Below the pieces are notes generated by a model, which saw only the letters and a list, made by a program, of their open reading frames with translations, was not told where the DNA came from and did no database searches. 7,005 bases of DNA from an uncultured Treponema sp. (GTDB taxonomy: Bacteria > Spirochaetota > Spirochaetia > Treponematales > Treponemataceae). The DNA is taken from positions 1-7,005 of the forward strand of contig CAMWPF010000077.1 in the NCBI GenBank assembly GCA_947176045.1, given 5' to 3'. The stretch's first letter is position 1. The number at the start of each line of letters is the position of its first letter. A program made the position numbers and the translations under genes. Of this stretch, positions 5,836 to 7,005 are shown piece by piece.

Positions 5836-6783
5836 GTGTTCATGGTATATGCGGAAATAGAAGACAAGGAGCTGCGCGCGCATCTTGCCTCGCTGCCGAG
5901 GGACGGCATGGCGGTCTTTGTCATGGCGGGCGGACGGATTCGCGGCGCGCTGTTCCATGGAACGGAATTTGTGAACAGGATGCGCGTCCAGCACGGGTTG
6001 GGAGTCTTGGAGACGATGGTGCTGGGGCAGGCCGCCTTGTGCGGCGCCCTCATGATTCCAATGATGAAGGGGCGCGAGCGCATATCGTGGAAGTATGAAT
6101 CGGACGGACCTGCCGCAGGGTTTTCCATTGAGGCGGATTCCGCCGGTTCTGTCCGCGGCTTCCTGTTCAATGAGCGGATTCCTGTGGAGGCGCCGATTTC
6201 CAGCTGGGATATACGTCCGTTCCTCGGAACGGGGACGATGACTGTCTCCCGGATTCATGCGGAGGACCGCTTTCCGCGGACAAGCACGGTCGCCGTCGGT
6301 TCTGGGAGCATAGCGGACGACCTTGCCGCCTATTACGGTCAGTCGGAGCAGGTGCATACGGCGTTCAATACGGGGATCCAATATGATTCGGCAGGACGCG
6401 TCGTCGGCGCGGGCGGAATGTTCCTGCAAGTCATGCCGGAATCAGGCGGCACAATCGGCGCCGAGCCGGATTCCGGCGGAAGGCCGCTTCTGGAGGCGGT
6501 GGAGCTTGCCTTTCGGACCGCGCCGTCGCTCGGCCAATGGTTCGGCGAAGGAGGCTCGTCCGACGACTTGATCTACGGGCTGTTCCGGGAGTTTGCTCCG
6601 TCGGTCGCCGTCCGCAGGGACGTGTCCTTCTTCTGTCCATGTTCGGAGGAGTCGTTTCTGGCGCAGCTCAGGGGGCTTCCCGCATCCCAGCTGGAAGAAA
6701 TCCGCCGGGACGGACCTGATCCGCTGGAAATCTGCTGCCGCAATTGCGGCAGCGTCTACCGAATTCCGGTGAAGGGCGTGTAG
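5836..6783 (+). CDS. hslO: Hsp33 redox-regulated holdase chaperone
   Basis: A 315-residue member of the Hsp33 family, a cytoplasmic chaperone that is activated when oxidation releases zinc from four C-terminal cysteines and unfolds the switch region. The N-terminal substrate-binding domain holds family-like stretches such as R-G-A-L-F-H-G-T (36-43) and L-E-T-M-V-L-G-Q (58-65). The redox switch is intact: C-P-C at 267-269 and C-R-N-C at 301-304, with 31 residues between, within the family's C-x-C/C-x-x-C arrangement. An extra cysteine, C300, sits right next to the second pair. The start is uncertain. GTG 5836 has the purine-rich GGAAGCGG (5822-5829) 6 bases before it, while ATG 5842 gives M-V-Y-A-E-I-E-D, closer to how I recall related proteins beginning. 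The product differs by only two residues. It is divergent from the chemoreceptor gene and followed by a GC-rich hairpin, so it appears to be monocistronic. Confidence 0.95.
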   Translation: MFMVYAEIEDKELRAHLASLPRDGMAVFVMAGGRIRGALFHGTEFVNRMRVQHGLGVLETMVLGQAALCGALMIPMMKGRERISWKYESDGPAAGFSIEADSAGSVRGFLFNERIPVEAPISSWDIRPFLGTGTMTVSRIHAEDRFPRTSTVAVGSGSIADDLAAYYGQSEQVHTAFNTGIQYDSAGRVVGAGGMFLQVMPESGGTIGAEPDSGGRPLLEAVELAFRTAPSLGQWFGEGGSSDDLIYGLFREFAPSVAVRRDVSFFCPCSEESFLAQLRGLPASQLEEIRRDGPDPLEICCRNCGSVYRIPVKGV

Positions 6784-6792
6784 CAGGGGCTT

Positions 6793-6815
6793 GCCGGCGG
6801 CGGAACGCCGCCGGC
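6793..6815 (+). terminator. GC-rich hairpin after hslO, possible terminator without T run
   Basis: A perfect 10-bp stem (GCCGGCGGCG at 6793-6802, complement at 6806-6815) with a GAA loop starts 9 bases after the hslO stop codon. It has the same loop as the ssrA terminator but no T tract follows. It may stop transcription weakly, protect the mRNA 3' end, or act with Rho. Confidence 0.45.
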
Positions 6816-6868
6816 CGATGTCCATGCCGCGCCGCCTGCAAAAATCGCTCAAAGTTCGTTCAAAAATA

Positions 6869-6897
6869 TTGACTATCTGCGGTATGATTAGTATATT
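6869..6897 (+). promoter_or_regulatory. sigma70-type promoter of the gene entering at the right edge
   Basis: TTGACT (6869-6874), a 17-base spacer and TATATT (6892-6897). Both hexamers and the spacing are identical to the ssrA promoter, suggesting strong expression. The predicted start is near 6904, leaving a leader of about 100 bases before the ribosome-binding site. Confidence 0.78.
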
Positions 6898-6903
6898 TCT
6901 CAT

Positions 6904-6927
6904 ATTGGTTCAAAAAATTAAACCAAT
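6904..6927 (+). repeat. inverted repeat at the predicted transcription start (operator or 5' hairpin)
   Basis: Perfect 7-base arms ATTGGTT (6904-6910) and AACCAAT (6921-6927) are separated by a 10-base A/T-rich spacer. Its position directly after the -10 box fits a repressor operator. If transcribed, it would instead be a hairpin at the very 5' end of the mRNA, which can stabilise a message. It cannot be assigned to a known regulator from sequence alone. Confidence 0.5.
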
Positions 6928-6990
6928 AAGCCGCGCGGCGTCCTGCTTTCCCGCAGCCCCGCGCCGGAAAATATGGAAAATCCTGTATGC

Positions 6991-7005
6991 AGGGAGGTAG
7001 TATTG
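6991..7005 (+). promoter_or_regulatory. ribosome-binding site and possible start of the next gene
   Basis: AGGGAGG (6991-6997) is a near-perfect Shine-Dalgarno sequence. A TTG at 7003-7005, 5 bases after it, could be the start codon, or a start may lie just beyond the window. An alternative ATG at 6973 opens a frame (MENPVCREVVL) that reaches the edge, but it has only a weak GGA before it. Nothing can be said about the product. Confidence 0.55.

Noticed and set aside
5818..6429. Minus-strand open frame of 203 codons opposite hslO
   Set aside because: Antisense shadow of a well-supported Hsp33 gene; the frame covers the divergent promoter region.
6791..7000. A 69-codon plus-strand open frame after hslO
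   Set aside because: It starts inside the GC hairpin, runs through the promoter and leader of the next gene, and has no ribosome site or recognisable content.

Overview
The window is a GC-rich stretch of ordinary bacterial chromosome carrying informational, stress and chemosensory genes. The best guess for the organism is a spirochaete of the Treponema type, though this is an inference. The clues are a threonyl-tRNA synthetase that lacks the usual N-terminal TGS domain and whose start closely resembles the short Borrelia enzyme as I remember it, a tmRNA gene without an encoded CCA tail, and a Cache/HAMP methyl-accepting chemotaxis protein. No mobile element, CRISPR array, phage gene, toxin-antitoxin pair or defence system is visible.

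Layout from left to right. (1) The 3' end of a plus-strand gene (3-557) encodes the RecB-family nuclease domain of an AddA/RecB-like DNA-repair helicase-nuclease. (2) Two minus-strand genes follow: thrS (1259-3016), then tcdA (532-1272), which overlaps the end of thrS and also overlaps the end of the nuclease gene tail to tail. (3) A short divergent promoter region (3017-3161) holds near-consensus promoters for thrS (leftward) and ssrA (rightward). (4) ssrA, the tmRNA (3162-3532), is followed at once by a strong hairpin terminator and then by a second, weaker one. (5) A methyl-accepting chemotaxis protein gene on the minus strand (3621-5696) converges on ssrA. (6) A 139-base AT-rich divergent region separates it from hslO (5836-6783, plus strand), encoding the redox-switched chaperone Hsp33. 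(7) The last 222 bases hold a GC-rich hairpin, a strong sigma70-type promoter, an inverted repeat at the predicted transcription start, a structured leader and a Shine-Dalgarno sequence for a gene that begins at or just beyond the right edge.

How the genes fit together: thrS and tcdA look like one transcription unit. Both act on tRNA: ThrRS charges tRNA-Thr, and TcdA cyclises the t6A37 modification found in ANN-decoding tRNAs, which include tRNA-Thr. The tmRNA next door rescues stalled ribosomes, so the central 2.5 kb is translation-related. Hsp33 and the chemoreceptor are separate single-gene units. I see no previously undescribed system. The points most worth a second look are the long, highly charged tmRNA tag (AKRREDEESENEQFALAA), the nested or overlapping gene ends, the possible leaderless start of hslO, and the regulated-looking leader at the right edge.
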